64,000 nucleotides of DNA, taken from the IMG/VR virus record IMGVR_UViG_3300042945_003354, positions 1 through 64,000 of that record. One strand, given 5' to 3'. Origin of the DNA: a virus. Each line of letters starts with the position of its first letter. Position 1 is the first letter of the stretch. A program made the position numbers and the translations under genes. This document shows positions 17,388 through 26,170 of the stretch, in pieces. Under the pieces are notes generated by a model, which searched no databases, was not told the DNA's origin, and saw nothing but the letters and a program-made list of their open reading frames with translations.

Positions 17388-19130
17388 TTAGTCGAGCAGT
17401 TCCATCAAGCCGGAGACCACGTCATCCGGCAGTTCCGTGCTGCGGCCTTTGTCGGTGGCGTTCCACGCGCGTTCGACCAAGACTTTGGCCTTCTTCTGCT
17501 TGTCGGCGGCGAGCCGCTGGAAGCTGCCGGCGTCAGGAAACAGCCGCGTATGCATGCCCTCCAGTGTCACCTCGCCTGCTGCTGAACCAGCGGGCACCGT
17601 GGGCGGTTCCTCGTCATCCGGCACCATGGGTGGTTCTTCGTCGGCTGGCACCATGGGTGGTTCTTCGTCGGCTGGCACCATGGGTGGTGCGTCATCACCT
17701 GCCGGCAGAGTGACCAGCCCGGACTCCTCCAGGCTGACCCACGTGTTCGGCCTGATCATGACTTTGACGCCTTCGATCTGTCCGGCGTCTGTCATCGCCT
17801 GGAGTTCCGCCAGCGTTTTCTTCGCCGGTTTCACGCCTGACGCGCCCGCCCAGAACGGCGAGGCGAGGTCGCCCGCCTTCGCGATCGGTGCGTCAGCAGG
17901 CGCGCGCTCCTTCGGAGGGGACGTGCGTTCTGGCATCGGCGGCTTCGCGTTGGTCGGAGCGAGACGCGAAGCAGCAGGGCCTCCGCCGGTCACAGCGGCG
18001 ACTGGATCGCCGTCGTCCGGCGCGGCTTCGCGCGACGTACGGCTCGCGCGCGACGTGCGAGTCTCCGCGTTATCTGGCGACTCTCCGTCCGGCGTGCGCG
18101 AGGCGGCTCCCGCTGTGAGGCGGACATATTCAGGACGGTCTGCGGGCAGTTCCCCGCTGTAGCGCTGCGCGCAGGCGCCGCGAATCATTTCCATCGTGAC
18201 GGCCGCGTCGTAGGTCTTGATCATGTGATCCACCTGCTCCTCGTAGGTGGGGATGTTCCAATTCGCCGGGTCCGGCAGCAGGAAGCGGCTGGCCAGCACC
18301 TCCGCGCTGATCTTGTGGATCTTCGGCTTTTCGTCGAGGATCTCGGCCCGGTCCGTGAAGCAGATCACGTTGGTGTCATACGGGTCCTTCGGGTCCAGGT
18401 TGACCTTGTCAATGTGCCATTCCAGCGCGCTGGTCGGGTCGGTCGGATCGCCCAGCAGGTAGTGCGGCCAGTTGGGATCGCGCGCCGGCCCGTCATCCGA
18501 GCGGTGCGCCCAGCGCATCTGCTCGATGCAGTAGGAATACGCCGCCTGCGTGATGGCAAGGACGCCGTTGTGCCAGCTGTGCTCCTTGGTGATGCAGCGC
18601 GCCAGCGCAAAGAAACGCAGCGAGCGTCCGGGCACCAGGGCGTTTTCCTTCATGGACGGGGCCTTCAGATAGAAGTCCTTCTTGGAATCGCTGAACGCCT
18701 TGTTCCGGCGAATCCAGCGATTGAGGTCATCGAACGCGTCCGCGACATCATCGTTGCTGAGGGTCTCGCCTCCGATCATGTTGCGACGATTCGACGGTGA
18801 GAGCCAGTGCTCCTTCTTCTCGCCGAGGAACGGGTAGCACGTCAGCGGCAGCGCGAACGCGTTCGGCGTGAAGTGCCGCGGCAGACGCTTGTCGGGTGTG
18901 TCGCTCCAGCATGCTGCGACCGAGGCGGCGAACGCCTTGTCGTCGAAGGAGAGCGTCCAGTCGTAGGACGGCAGCAGGAAGCCGCGGAGTTTGGCGTCGA
19001 TCGACTGCTTGCCGATCATGTAGAGCTTGAATGCGTCCCCGCCGCGCGGCGTGGCGCCCAGCAGTGGGCGCCAATCGCCCTCTCCGTAAGCGGCATCGGC
19101 ATCGACAACAGGTGTGAATTTCTTGGACAT
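17388..19130 (-). CDS. hypothetical 580-aa protein upstream of the recombinase
   Basis: The N-terminal 340 residues look folded (FKLYMIGKQSIDAKLRGFLL, HWLSPSNRRNMIGGETLS). A long low-complexity linker (350-470) rich in Ala/Pro/Thr/Arg follows, then a nine-residue acidic repeat (PPMVPADEE) and an 80-residue helical C-terminus. Its place beside the RecA-like gene, the acidic linker and the modular layout would suit a single-stranded-DNA-binding or mediator protein, but no OB-fold or zinc motif was seen. Unassigned. Confidence 0.6.
   Translation of the reverse strand: MSKKFTPVVDADAAYGEGDWRPLLGATPRGGDAFKLYMIGKQSIDAKLRGFLLPSYDWTLSFDDKAFAASVAACWSDTPDKRLPRHFTPNAFALPLTCYPFLGEKKEHWLSPSNRRNMIGGETLSNDDVADAFDDLNRWIRRNKAFSDSKKDFYLKAPSMKENALVPGRSLRFFALARCITKEHSWHNGVLAITQAAYSYCIEQMRWAHRSDDGPARDPNWPHYLLGDPTDPTSALEWHIDKVNLDPKDPYDTNVICFTDRAEILDEKPKIHKISAEVLASRFLLPDPANWNIPTYEEQVDHMIKTYDAAVTMEMIRGACAQRYSGELPADRPEYVRLTAGAASRTPDGESPDNAETRTSRASRTSREAAPDDGDPVAAVTGGGPAASRLAPTNAKPPMPERTSPPKERAPADAPIAKAGDLASPFWAGASGVKPAKKTLAELQAMTDAGQIEGVKVMIRPNTWVSLEESGLVTLPAGDDAPPMVPADEEPPMVPADEEPPMVPDDEEPPTVPAGSAAGEVTLEGMHTRLFPDAGSFQRLAADKQKKAKVLVERAWNATDKGRSTELPDDVVSGLMELLD
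17593..17700. repeat. 27-bp coding tandem repeat (4 copies)
   Basis: Four head-to-tail units of 27 bp, the second and third identical and the outer two diverged, encode the repeated PPMVPADEE-type peptide in the acidic tail of the 580-aa protein. Near-identity of the inner units implies recent slippage or unequal exchange. Confidence 0.85.
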
Positions 19131-19163
19131 AGGTATTTTGGTTTCTGCGTAGTTTCTGAGTGC

Positions 19164-19193
19164 GCAAAGGCGGACCGAATGGTCCGCCTTTGC
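19164..19193. terminator. bidirectional-looking hairpin, probable terminator
   Basis: Perfect 13-bp stem GCAAAGGCGGACC/GGTCCGCCTTTGC with loop GAAT between the 215-aa and 580-aa genes. The short T run lies inside the stem on either strand, so termination strength is uncertain. Confidence 0.6.
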
Positions 19194-19222
19194 AGTGATT
19201 GATCCTCGTGTGTGTCGGTGAG

Positions 19223-19870
19223 TTAAGCGCTCTGAACTTCGGTCGCTTCCTCTTCGCCTTCCTCATCAATGGCGTCGGGGTCCATCTTGCTGTCGGACGG
19301 CTTCGTCGCTTCGCGGCGGCTCGCCGCGTTCAGCTTGATCTCGACTGAGTTTTCCGTCGTGTTGACGACCCGCCCGAGATTGCCAAGCCGCGTCGATGTC
19401 TCAACCGGCTTGCCAGACGCGAACAGCCTGTCCAGCTCGAGGATGATCGCGGCCGACTGCTCGAAGCGCACGTTGAACGGACGCTGGGTCACCCGGGCGA
19501 CCACTCCGTCCAGATCGTATTGCACGATCATGGTGGTGACGCCGTCCTGCGACTTGGGCACGACTCCCGACCGGTAGAGCCGGTTCGGGATGATGTCGAG
19601 CCCGACTGCCTTGCCGGCGTCGTTGGTGTGCACGATGAACTGGTGGTTCTGCAGTCTGTCCAGTCCATCCGGGACCTCGCCAACTTCGTTGGTGCCTGCT
19701 GCGTAGAGGAACAGTGCTTTCGTGGTCGGGCTGTGCTGCTGGTAGCTGCTGCCGTCAATGTAGGAGAGAAGGACGATGTTCTTCCCTGTGTTCGGGTCGA
19801 GCCGCGTCTCAGGTGCGGTGATCCGTTTGGCGATGGTTCTGGTGGCGGTTGCGCGTGATTTGATTTTCAT
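19223..19870 (-). CDS. hypothetical protein with acidic tail, 215 aa
   Basis: Beta-rich middle (NIVLLSYIDGSSYQQHSP, DGVTTMIVQYDLDGVVARVT) and a strongly acidic C-terminus (DPDAIDEEGEEEATEV), a layout like single-stranded-DNA-binding proteins. It lies upstream of the presumed recombination partners. No OB-fold signature could be confirmed by eye, so SSB is only a suggestion. The start overlaps the 181-aa gene by 4 nt (ATGA). Confidence 0.6.
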   Translation of the reverse strand: MKIKSRATATRTIAKRITAPETRLDPNTGKNIVLLSYIDGSSYQQHSPTTKALFLYAAGTNEVGEVPDGLDRLQNHQFIVHTNDAGKAVGLDIIPNRLYRSGVVPKSQDGVTTMIVQYDLDGVVARVTQRPFNVRFEQSAAIILELDRLFASGKPVETSTRLGNLGRVVNTTENSVEIKLNAASRREATKPSDSKMDPDAIDEEGEEEATEVQSA

Positions 19871-20412
19871 GTTTTAGCGGAGCGTTCATACTCCGCGCGC
19901 AATTTAGCCGCCTCGTTCTCCGCCTGCAAGGTTTTTTGTTCAATCTCTTGAAGCAAGTCCGGATTGGTCGTCGTCTGAATCCGGTGCTGCTGGCAGAACT
20001 GCTCGTGCTCGATCACCGGCGTGCTGAAGGATGCCGGCTTGCACTTCGGGCAGGACGCGATGTGGTAGTGCCGCCCGTTCTCAAACACGAAACCCGTCGC
20101 CTGCTTGCCAGGCTTGTAGAACCCCATCAGCGACCGGCATCCCAGACAGACGATGCGTGGCCAGTTCTTGAACTCCTTCCGGCAATCCTCACACAGCAGG
20201 TCCGTGTAGTTGATGCCGGGCGCGATCATCACGCCCTTGCAGAACCGTCCGCTGTGCCACTTCACTTCCCACGCGATCACGTCCAGCAGCTTGCCGCAGA
20301 GGCACGGCTCGTAGCGCGTCAGCTTCAGATCTGATGCCGACTGAGTCGAGACGCCTCGCAGCATCTCCAGCATCGCGGGCGTGAGCTTGAAATCATCAGG
20401 CTGGTCAGTCAT
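19867..20412 (-). CDS. Cys-rich zinc-binding protein, 181 aa
   Basis: Starts at the ATG at 20412 (MTDQPDDFKLTPAMLEML). Paired cysteines (EPCLCGK, LLCEDCRKEF, IVCLGCRSL and SCPKCKP) form at least two probable zinc ribbons, and a coiled-coil helix ends the protein. Zinc ribbons of this type are common in phage DNA or RNA metabolism, but the function here is unknown. Confidence 0.6.
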   Translation of the reverse strand: MTDQPDDFKLTPAMLEMLRGVSTQSASDLKLTRYEPCLCGKLLDVIAWEVKWHSGRFCKGVMIAPGINYTDLLCEDCRKEFKNWPRIVCLGCRSLMGFYKPGKQATGFVFENGRHYHIASCPKCKPASFSTPVIEHEQFCQQHRIQTTTNPDLLQEIEQKTLQAENEAAKLRAEYERSAKT

Positions 20413-20466
20413 GGCGGCAGTCGAGCAGCACACGCCGATGCAGTCCATCGGAATTTCGTCAGCCAG

Positions 20467-20507
20467 GTAAAGAAGATGAAGAGCCGGGGACCATGTCCCC
20501 GGCTCTT
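20467..20507 (-). terminator. terminator of the small membrane protein gene
   Basis: On the minus strand a perfect 12-bp stem AAGAGCCGGGGA/TCCCCGGCTCTT (20496-20507 with 20479-20490) is followed by CATCTTCTTTACCT. It closes the cassette that begins at the promoter at 20767-20796. Confidence 0.75.
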
Positions 20508-20550
20508 CCCACGCGAAGTCATTCCACGCTTATGCCCTGCGGCTCAGGTG

Positions 20551-20757
20551 TTACCCTTTGCCGTATCCTATGCGGGAGGCGGCATAAGCCGCGCCTCCCA
20601 AGCAGGCGAGTGCCGGTATCGACAAGACGATACCGTTACCAAGACCTTTCAGCACCGCCACGACGGCGGCAGCTGAGAAGCCTATGCCTGCCAGGATCGC
20701 CACCGCGCAAGCGGCAGCACCCAGAGCACCTATGATCATTTTGATGAGGTCATTCAT
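20551..20757 (-). CDS. small two-helix membrane protein, 68 aa
   Basis: MNDLIKMIIGALGAAACAV opens a protein with two or three hydrophobic segments (about 8-25, 27-38 and 43-62) and a basic end. It starts 10 nt below a promoter-like TTGCAA-N18-CATAAT, so its message is probably almost leaderless, and it has its own terminator. Size and topology would fit a holin or another membrane-effector protein, but no lysis gene is next to it; unassigned. Confidence 0.6.
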   Translation of the reverse strand: MNDLIKMIIGALGAAACAVAILAGIGFSAAAVVAVLKGLGNGIVLSIPALACLGGAAYAASRIGYGKG

Positions 20758-20766
20758 GTGCAATAC

Positions 20767-20796
20767 ATTATGACACGCCAGGCTGCGCTTTTGCAA
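20767..20796 (-). promoter_or_regulatory. promoter, TTGCAA-N18-CATAAT
   Basis: -35 TTGCAA at 20791-20796 and -10 CATAAT at 20767-20772 with an 18-nt spacer. The expected transcript start lies only a few bases before the ATG at 20757. Three relatives with the same GCAA-N18-CATAA layout occur at 54608, 55078 and 55447. Confidence 0.6.
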
Positions 20797-20809
20797 GGAG
20801 CGCGACGCG

Positions 20810-20962
20810 TCAGTTAAGCGTGCCGTCGCCGCGGATGTCGCCGAACTGGAGGGCATACACGCCCACGAAATATGGGTCCGTGGTGCCGTAGCCGCTCTGG
20901 CACGCCTCGGCGCCTGCCTCGCGCAGCATGATGTTGCCGAGCTCGATCATTGTTTTCGTCAT
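20810..20962 (-). CDS. small hypothetical protein, 50 aa
   Basis: ATG at 20962 (MTKTMIELGNIMLREAGAEA) overlaps the stop of the HNH gene (ATGA), supporting coupling. It carries a helical N-terminus and an aromatic strand-like end (DPYFVGVYALQFGDI). Unrecognised. Confidence 0.5.
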   Translation of the reverse strand: MTKTMIELGNIMLREAGAEACQSGYGTTDPYFVGVYALQFGDIRGDGTLN

Positions 20963-21675
20963 TGGTGTTTTGGCTGGGGTAGTCCGGCGAGCGCCCGCTG
21001 CAAACGCAGAACGTAGGCGCGTAGAAACTCGAAGAATTCGTCCTCCGTCCTGGTCCACTTCAACGTGTTGCAGTCGTAGCAGGCGATGCGGAAGTTCGCC
21101 GTGTGGTGTGCGCCTCCTCGATCGCACGGGGTAGCGTGATCGACTGAAGTTGCTTCCGGGCGTAGTGGATCAGTGCAGTAGTAGCACTCACCTCGTTGTC
21201 GCTCGAATATCTGCAGCAGGTCTTGCGGTTTGCAGACGTAGTCCAAATCCTTCAGCGCCACTTTGCTCACCTTCACGCCGCGTCGTTTGGCCAACGCTTG
21301 TCGGCCGGCGGTGTTACACGTGTATGCTTTCTTGCGCCACCATGCCTCGTCAAAACCAGAAGACCGGCGAGAGTCCGAGTTGTAGACGCGCGTCAGACAA
21401 GTGTCGCATATCTTGTTCAACTTTTCCTGGCATCGTCGATTCTTTCTCGGTGAGAACTCGCTGAGAAGCTTATGTCGAAAACATTTCACACAGACACGCC
21501 GCCCAGACGCGTCGTCCGGCGCGGCTAGGAGTGCCAGCTTTTTATCTCGCCGCTTTTTCGCGATTTCCTCTTTGTTGTAGCTGCGGACGCACGCCAGACA
21601 CCTCCCTTTGGATTTGCCACCGGAATAGTGTATCGGCGCTCCTGTGTCGCAGTGCGGGCATATAGGATCGTTCAT
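20959..21675 (-). CDS. HNH endonuclease with zinc fingers
   Basis: 238 aa. The N-terminus has zinc-finger cysteines (ICPHCDTG, RCLACVRSY, VCVKCFRHK, ICDTCLTRV). The C-terminal HNH core reads CYYCTDPLRPEATSVDHATP, followed by the Asn/Cys stretch NFRIACYDCN. This is the arrangement of free-standing phage HNH homing nucleases. It follows the DNA polymerase gene directly, a common site for such mobile genes. The ATG at 21675 is chosen; an upstream TTG at 21684 would overlap the polymerase stop. Confidence 0.8.
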   Translation of the reverse strand: MNDPICPHCDTGAPIHYSGGKSKGRCLACVRSYNKEEIAKKRRDKKLALLAAPDDASGRRVCVKCFRHKLLSEFSPRKNRRCQEKLNKICDTCLTRVYNSDSRRSSGFDEAWWRKKAYTCNTAGRQALAKRRGVKVSKVALKDLDYVCKPQDLLQIFERQRGECYYCTDPLRPEATSVDHATPCDRGGAHHTANFRIACYDCNTLKWTRTEDEFFEFLRAYVLRLQRALAGLPQPKHQ

Positions 21676-21680
21676 GGCGA

Positions 21681-24600
21681 TCAACTTACACCATACGCAG
21701 TCTTGACGTCAACAGGCTTCTGTAGGTGCCCCAAACCCGCGAGCATAAGCAGATTGGGGTGCTGCTCTAAAAACTTCAACTTGCTGGAAGGTGCGTGAAA
21801 CTCTCGATCATCCAACGTCCGCTGATCCTCATCGTTCGGTCGTGTAGACCACCGGTAGTTGAACTCGTTCTCGATAGAGTAGCGCAGCGTTCTAGCTCCG
21901 CGCTCATCGTTGTAGTCCCAGGTGTTCAACTCAGACATGCAGAGCGTGTGTAACCGCGCGACGAGGAATCGCTCCTCTAGCGGAGCCAGCGTCACGACGG
22001 AGTCATATAAACAGATCATCGGACGCGCTTTCATTCCCAGTCTACGATACGCCATCAGCAACCAGTTACACGCTCGCGCTGAGGTGCTTGCAACTGATTC
22101 CTGCATGGCGTAATTCTTCATCTCGCGACCCAGGGCGCTGTCGATCGAGTTGCGCGTGCGCCAGCTCACGCCGCTACCGGCCGAGTGCGTCAGGCAGTGA
22201 CGAATGCGTCCGGACGCTGCGCGATACATACCACGCTCCTTCGGCGTCCTGGCCATCTCCTCCAGGAACTCTGTCGCGCGCGGTTGACGTTCGCGTATAG
22301 CTTCCAGCCCACGCTCGCCGGTACCCTCCTCCGGCTTGACGCCGGTGACAGCTTCGATCTGTCGCTCTAGCGAATTTTCAGAGGCGCCATAGGCGCTAGA
22401 AAAGTTGAGTACCTTCCCGGCCGCTCTATCCTTCTTGGCCTTCATCATCTCGCGATACTTACCGTATGTGCTCTCCACCAGCGACCAGTGAATGTCGTAG
22501 CGAGTGTGTACCACGGCGCCGGACTCGTCCCGCAGCAAATCGCTCTCCTCGACCTTACCAAGACACACACCATCCGCCCATACGTGCATCAGGAATTTCG
22601 GGTTTTGCGCATTCTCCGGGATGCCAGATGTCTTCGCGTCAGTGAACGCCACCCTCACCACGGTCGCGCCATACATCTTACTCTTCAGTCTCGCCCACTC
22701 GGGGTCCGGATCAAACAGAATGCGCATCAGATCCTTGTCCCCGGAGATCATCGCCAGCGCGACCATCTCAGCCGTGACGTAATCGCTCTCGACCAGCACG
22801 TAGCCTTCCGGAGCCTGCACGCACGACCGTATCGACGGCAAGTCGTCTGCGTCCCTGTCGACCCATCGCAGCAGATTCTCCGGCAGGTCGCCTTCCTCGT
22901 GGGCTTCCTTCACGCAGCGCGCCACAGACGCCGAGATGCGCCTGTTCACGAAGCTCGGCCAGTTGAGCACGTTTGGGAAGAACGTCCGCGGCCGGCCCGT
23001 CTCCGTCGATGACGTCTGCGGGTGGATGCGGCCGTCGCTCTGCAGCCACAGGTGCAAGCCGTTCTCCTCGATGACTTCCTCGCCGGTGTCCTCGTCGATC
23101 TCGATCGTCGGCTCCTTCAGGAACGCCTTCGACAAGTTGCCGACGGCGTTCAGGTTCAGAAGCTCGTCGATGGCGGGCAGCTGCTCCGAGAGAATCGCGA
23201 GCGTCTGCTTGTCCACCGCGGGCTTGTAAAGCGACTGGCGGTCCTCAGGCAGCTCCAGCACTTTCTCCCACGCCATGGACGGCAGGCCCTTGGCCTTCTG
23301 GTTGGTGGACTTGATCGGGACGAGCTCCTCGAAGTCGAACAACCAGCGCACCATCTGGTCAGGAGACCGGATGTTGAACGCCGGGGAATCCTCCCAATGG
23401 GCGATCCACTTGTTCCACTTCGGCACCTCCGCGAGCTTGCCGGCGTCGAGCAGCATCTGCTTCACCTGCGTGCGCAGCAGCTCGCCGTCATGCGCCACGA
23501 TCGCCGGCAGGCACAGCTTAGTCGCCGCGACACCGAACGCCTTGATGAGCTTCGACCTGAGCTTCGACTCCGCCTCCGCAGCCACCCGTCGCTTGAACGT
23601 CTTGTCCAGACGCAGCTTCGCGAAGGTGAACAGGTGACGCAGGTCGTCCATCATCGAGATGTCCATCGGCAGCCCGGTCATGCAGAACTCGACGAACACG
23701 TCCGATGAGAACGGACCGAACATGTCGCGGTAGTAGGCCCACAGCCGCTGCGCCTCCAGCTGCCGCTTGATCAGCGGGTAGGCACGATACGGCGTGATGA
23801 CGTCAGCCGCAGCGTAGGGATGCAGGATGGCGCTCGGGATGAAGCCGTAGCCGCCCTTGCAGAGATCCTTATTCTCGCGCTTCCACATGACGAGCTCTTG
23901 GTCGTATCGACCCAGGCTCGTGTATTGCATTGCGATGCGCTCCAACCCGAGGTCCGAGCTTTCGTCGGAAACCTGCTGCGCAAACTCCGTGTCCATTTCC
24001 AGCTTCCCGTAGGTCTCCATCCCGAGCCAGTGCTGCATCCACGGGGCGTCCGCCGGGAAGTGGTGGCCGATGTAGCGGACGCCGAGGCGTGCGAAGGTGC
24101 TCGCGATCGGTCTGCCGATGGTTGCGTAGCGGAACCTGTCGACGACTTCCGGACACGTCTTCTCCTTTTGCAGCGCCGCCAGCCGGTTGGCCTCGACTAT
24201 GAAGTGCACGTAGGCTTCCCTGCTTTCTGCTGGGTTCGGTGTTGGCATCTCGAAACTCCACTCACCCTTCTCGTCCCGAAACTCGATCACCACGGCGTCA
24301 GTCTCCGACCACGCGAACTGAATCGTCCGAAACTTTCCGTCGATGTGCGTCCTGCCGTGCCACTCGCCGTCCACCGACACGAGCGGGTTGCCGTGCTCGT
24401 CCTTGAGTCCCGGCCAGCGGTCCTCCTCGACAAGCGTCTCCAGGTGGCTAAGCCAGTCCTCCAGTTCGTCCATGTTGCGAATCACCTGATGCGTGAAGGT
24501 CTGGCCGACGATGTTACCGCCGTTGTCCAGGATCTCCTTGCGCCGGGCCGCCTCCTTGAAGTCGATGCGGAACATCTCGTAATACTCCGGCTTGCCGACC

Positions 24601-25178
24601 AGAAGCGACGGCGCATACATCACGTAGAGGTGCGCCTGGTGATCCTCTGACCAGAACCAGCAGCCGTGGGCGTCATCGAAGCTGATCTTCTGCGGGCTGA
24701 GCATGTCGAACACGTGCTTGCCCAGGCAGACGATGATCTTCGGTTTCACGCGGGCGATCTCGTCCTCGAGGATCGGCATCCCCCACTTCATGATCTTCTT
24801 CGCCGGCTTCGACCGCTGCGCGCGCGGCAGCAGCCACTTGCAGCACGCGGTGTAGTAGCACCGCTCCATGTCGATTCCGGCCCGCAGCGCCACGTCCTTG
24901 ATGATGCCCGTGGACCCTTTCAGATACTCGGCCGGCTGCGGGATTCGCATGCCGAACACCGAGGTGGCCGCAGTCGCCGCCTCGTCCTCCTCAAGGGAGG
25001 ACGTGACGAACATGATGTCGTATTCCTCCTGCTTGTCCACCAGGGCCCGGCCTGCGACGTAGAGCACGCCGTCGATGTGTCGGGTCTTGGTCAGCGTCCT
25101 GGGGCACTTCGCAGCCTCGTCGTAGGGAGGTTGCAGCTCCTCCAGTGTCCGCCCGCGGCGGGATGGTGTTTCGCTCAT
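21681..25178 (-). CDS. DNA polymerase: UDG-like domain + 3'-5' exonuclease + family A polymerase
   Basis: 1165 aa. Residues about 50-215 resemble family-4 uracil-DNA glycosylases (YYTACCKWLLP, PKIIVCLGKHVFDML, YAPSLLVGKPEYY), as in the SPO1 polymerase. The exonuclease shows SVDGEWHG (Asp270, Glu272), FPADAPW (Asp377) and YAAAD (Asp459). The polymerase shows motif A VESDYVTAEMVALA and motif B AAGKVLNFSSAYG. Motif C is CLYDSVVT, so the usual His-Asp-Glu reads Tyr-Asp-Ser, keeping only the metal-binding Asp. This is the replicative polymerase. Whether the UDG domain excises uracil is unknown; the usual His of its second motif appears to be Tyr. Confidence 0.9.
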   Translation of the reverse strand: MSETPSRRGRTLEELQPPYDEAAKCPRTLTKTRHIDGVLYVAGRALVDKQEEYDIMFVTSSLEEDEAATAATSVFGMRIPQPAEYLKGSTGIIKDVALRAGIDMERCYYTACCKWLLPRAQRSKPAKKIMKWGMPILEDEIARVKPKIIVCLGKHVFDMLSPQKISFDDAHGCWFWSEDHQAHLYVMYAPSLLVGKPEYYEMFRIDFKEAARRKEILDNGGNIVGQTFTHQVIRNMDELEDWLSHLETLVEEDRWPGLKDEHGNPLVSVDGEWHGRTHIDGKFRTIQFAWSETDAVVIEFRDEKGEWSFEMPTPNPAESREAYVHFIVEANRLAALQKEKTCPEVVDRFRYATIGRPIASTFARLGVRYIGHHFPADAPWMQHWLGMETYGKLEMDTEFAQQVSDESSDLGLERIAMQYTSLGRYDQELVMWKRENKDLCKGGYGFIPSAILHPYAAADVITPYRAYPLIKRQLEAQRLWAYYRDMFGPFSSDVFVEFCMTGLPMDISMMDDLRHLFTFAKLRLDKTFKRRVAAEAESKLRSKLIKAFGVAATKLCLPAIVAHDGELLRTQVKQMLLDAGKLAEVPKWNKWIAHWEDSPAFNIRSPDQMVRWLFDFEELVPIKSTNQKAKGLPSMAWEKVLELPEDRQSLYKPAVDKQTLAILSEQLPAIDELLNLNAVGNLSKAFLKEPTIEIDEDTGEEVIEENGLHLWLQSDGRIHPQTSSTETGRPRTFFPNVLNWPSFVNRRISASVARCVKEAHEEGDLPENLLRWVDRDADDLPSIRSCVQAPEGYVLVESDYVTAEMVALAMISGDKDLMRILFDPDPEWARLKSKMYGATVVRVAFTDAKTSGIPENAQNPKFLMHVWADGVCLGKVEESDLLRDESGAVVHTRYDIHWSLVESTYGKYREMMKAKKDRAAGKVLNFSSAYGASENSLERQIEAVTGVKPEEGTGERGLEAIRERQPRATEFLEEMARTPKERGMYRAASGRIRHCLTHSAGSGVSWRTRNSIDSALGREMKNYAMQESVASTSARACNWLLMAYRRLGMKARPMICLYDSVVTLAPLEERFLVARLHTLCMSELNTWDYNDERGARTLRYSIENEFNYRWSTRPNDEDQRTLDDREFHAPSSKLKFLEQHPNLLMLAGLGHLQKPVDVKTAYGVS

Positions 25179-25187
25179 GGTTTCGGT

Positions 25188-25382
25188 TCAGTATGTTGGC
25201 GGTCCGGCTTCGAGCCGCAGCAGCCGCCGGTGGATGTCGATCAGCTTCTCCTCGGTGGTCTTCGCCATCCACGCAGCCAGCGCTTCGCGCTGTTCGCGCG
25301 CGCGGCAGTTGTTGCACTTGTTGTTGGTGAACGTCGTGTATTCCGCGCAGACGTCACAGTGTTGTCGTATCACGTAGGCCAT
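25188..25382 (-). CDS. small zinc-finger protein, 64 aa
   Basis: Two CxxC pairs (CDVCAEY and CNNC) near the N-terminus followed by a charged helix. It sits 9 nt upstream of the polymerase start and may be co-translated with it. Function unknown. Confidence 0.6.
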   Translation of the reverse strand: MAYVIRQHCDVCAEYTTFTNNKCNNCRAREQREALAAWMAKTTEEKLIDIHRRLLRLEAGPPTY

Positions 25383-25385
25383 GAC

Positions 25386-25874
25386 TCAACCCTCCTGCAT
25401 TCCGGTTGCGGGCAATTCGGCGATCATCGGCATCCGGCCCAGCGCCTCGCAGGCATCCACGTATGCGTGCGCCAAGTCCAGCCAGTCCTCGTCGGCGGCG
25501 CAACCCTGCACCTGCCCGTCGCGGTCTTCGATGACGCCGCCGCTGTTCTCGATCGTCCGCACCAATTTCATCAGCGCGGCCTCATAAGCGAACTCCTCCT
25601 CGCTCGACAGCCGGTAGTCAAGATTCCACTCGTCGTGGATGCACTCTCCGTCCTCCCCGCCGAGATGCACGCTGGCATACACCAGCCGCTCGCTCATCTC
25701 GCCGGCGACGCGGAAGAGCTCACTCAGGACGTGCTTCGCCTGCTGCTTGGCCTCCGGCAAATTGTTCGCGCGCCGGTCCGCCGACCATCCGGTAATGTGC
25801 CACGTCTTGCCTCTGCATTTCTCGACGGCCATCCGGTCGTAGCCGAGGATTGTGTATTTGGAGTCTGAGTTCAT
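25386..25874 (-). CDS. hypothetical protein, 162 aa
   Basis: Begins MNSDSKYTILGYDRMA. An acidic alpha/beta-looking protein (VYASVHLGGEDGECIHDEWN, DLAHAYVDACEALGRM). A truncated copy of its first 14 codons lies 350 bp upstream. The start overlaps the 88-aa gene by 4 nt. No family recognised. Confidence 0.6.
   Translation of the reverse strand: MNSDSKYTILGYDRMAVEKCRGKTWHITGWSADRRANNLPEAKQQAKHVLSELFRVAGEMSERLVYASVHLGGEDGECIHDEWNLDYRLSSEEEFAYEAALMKLVRTIENSGGVIEDRDGQVQGCAADEDWLDLAHAYVDACEALGRMPMIAELPATGMQEG
25833..25874. repeat. 42-bp direct repeat, copy 1 (copy 2 at 26186-26227)
   Basis: The two copies differ at a single position (G/T) and have the same orientation, 353 bp apart. Copy 1 is the 5' end of the functional gene. 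Confidence 0.9.
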
Positions 25875-26137
25875 ACGATTTCGCGTGGCGTCGGGACTCT
25901 TCGGCGGATGATCCGGAATGATGACATCGCCGAGTCGGCACCGCAGGCGACGTAAATCGGATCTTTGACACCCAACAATTCTGCGGCGGTGTGCAGCAGC
26001 GCGACGATCTTCCCTTCGTCGATGTCATCCGGCAGGTGCATGTCGATTTGCGCAACTTTCACGAACTCGCGGTCGTTGCTGATGATGATAAGCTGACTGC
26101 CTTTGTTGGCGGCTTCTTGTATGCTATTGAGGTTCAT
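25871..26137 (-). CDS. hypothetical protein, 88 aa
   Basis: MNLNSIQEAANKGSQLIIIS begins a small alpha/beta protein, coupled by ATGA overlap to the 162-aa gene. The leader upstream of the ATG is A/C-rich with no Shine-Dalgarno. Unrecognised. Confidence 0.55.
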   Translation of the reverse strand: MNLNSIQEAANKGSQLIIISNDREFVKVAQIDMHLPDDIDEGKIVALLHTAAELLGVKDPIYVACGADSAMSSFRIIRRRVPTPREIV

Positions 26138-26170
26138 ATGGTTTCAGTCGTTGTTATTCGTAGGGGATTC

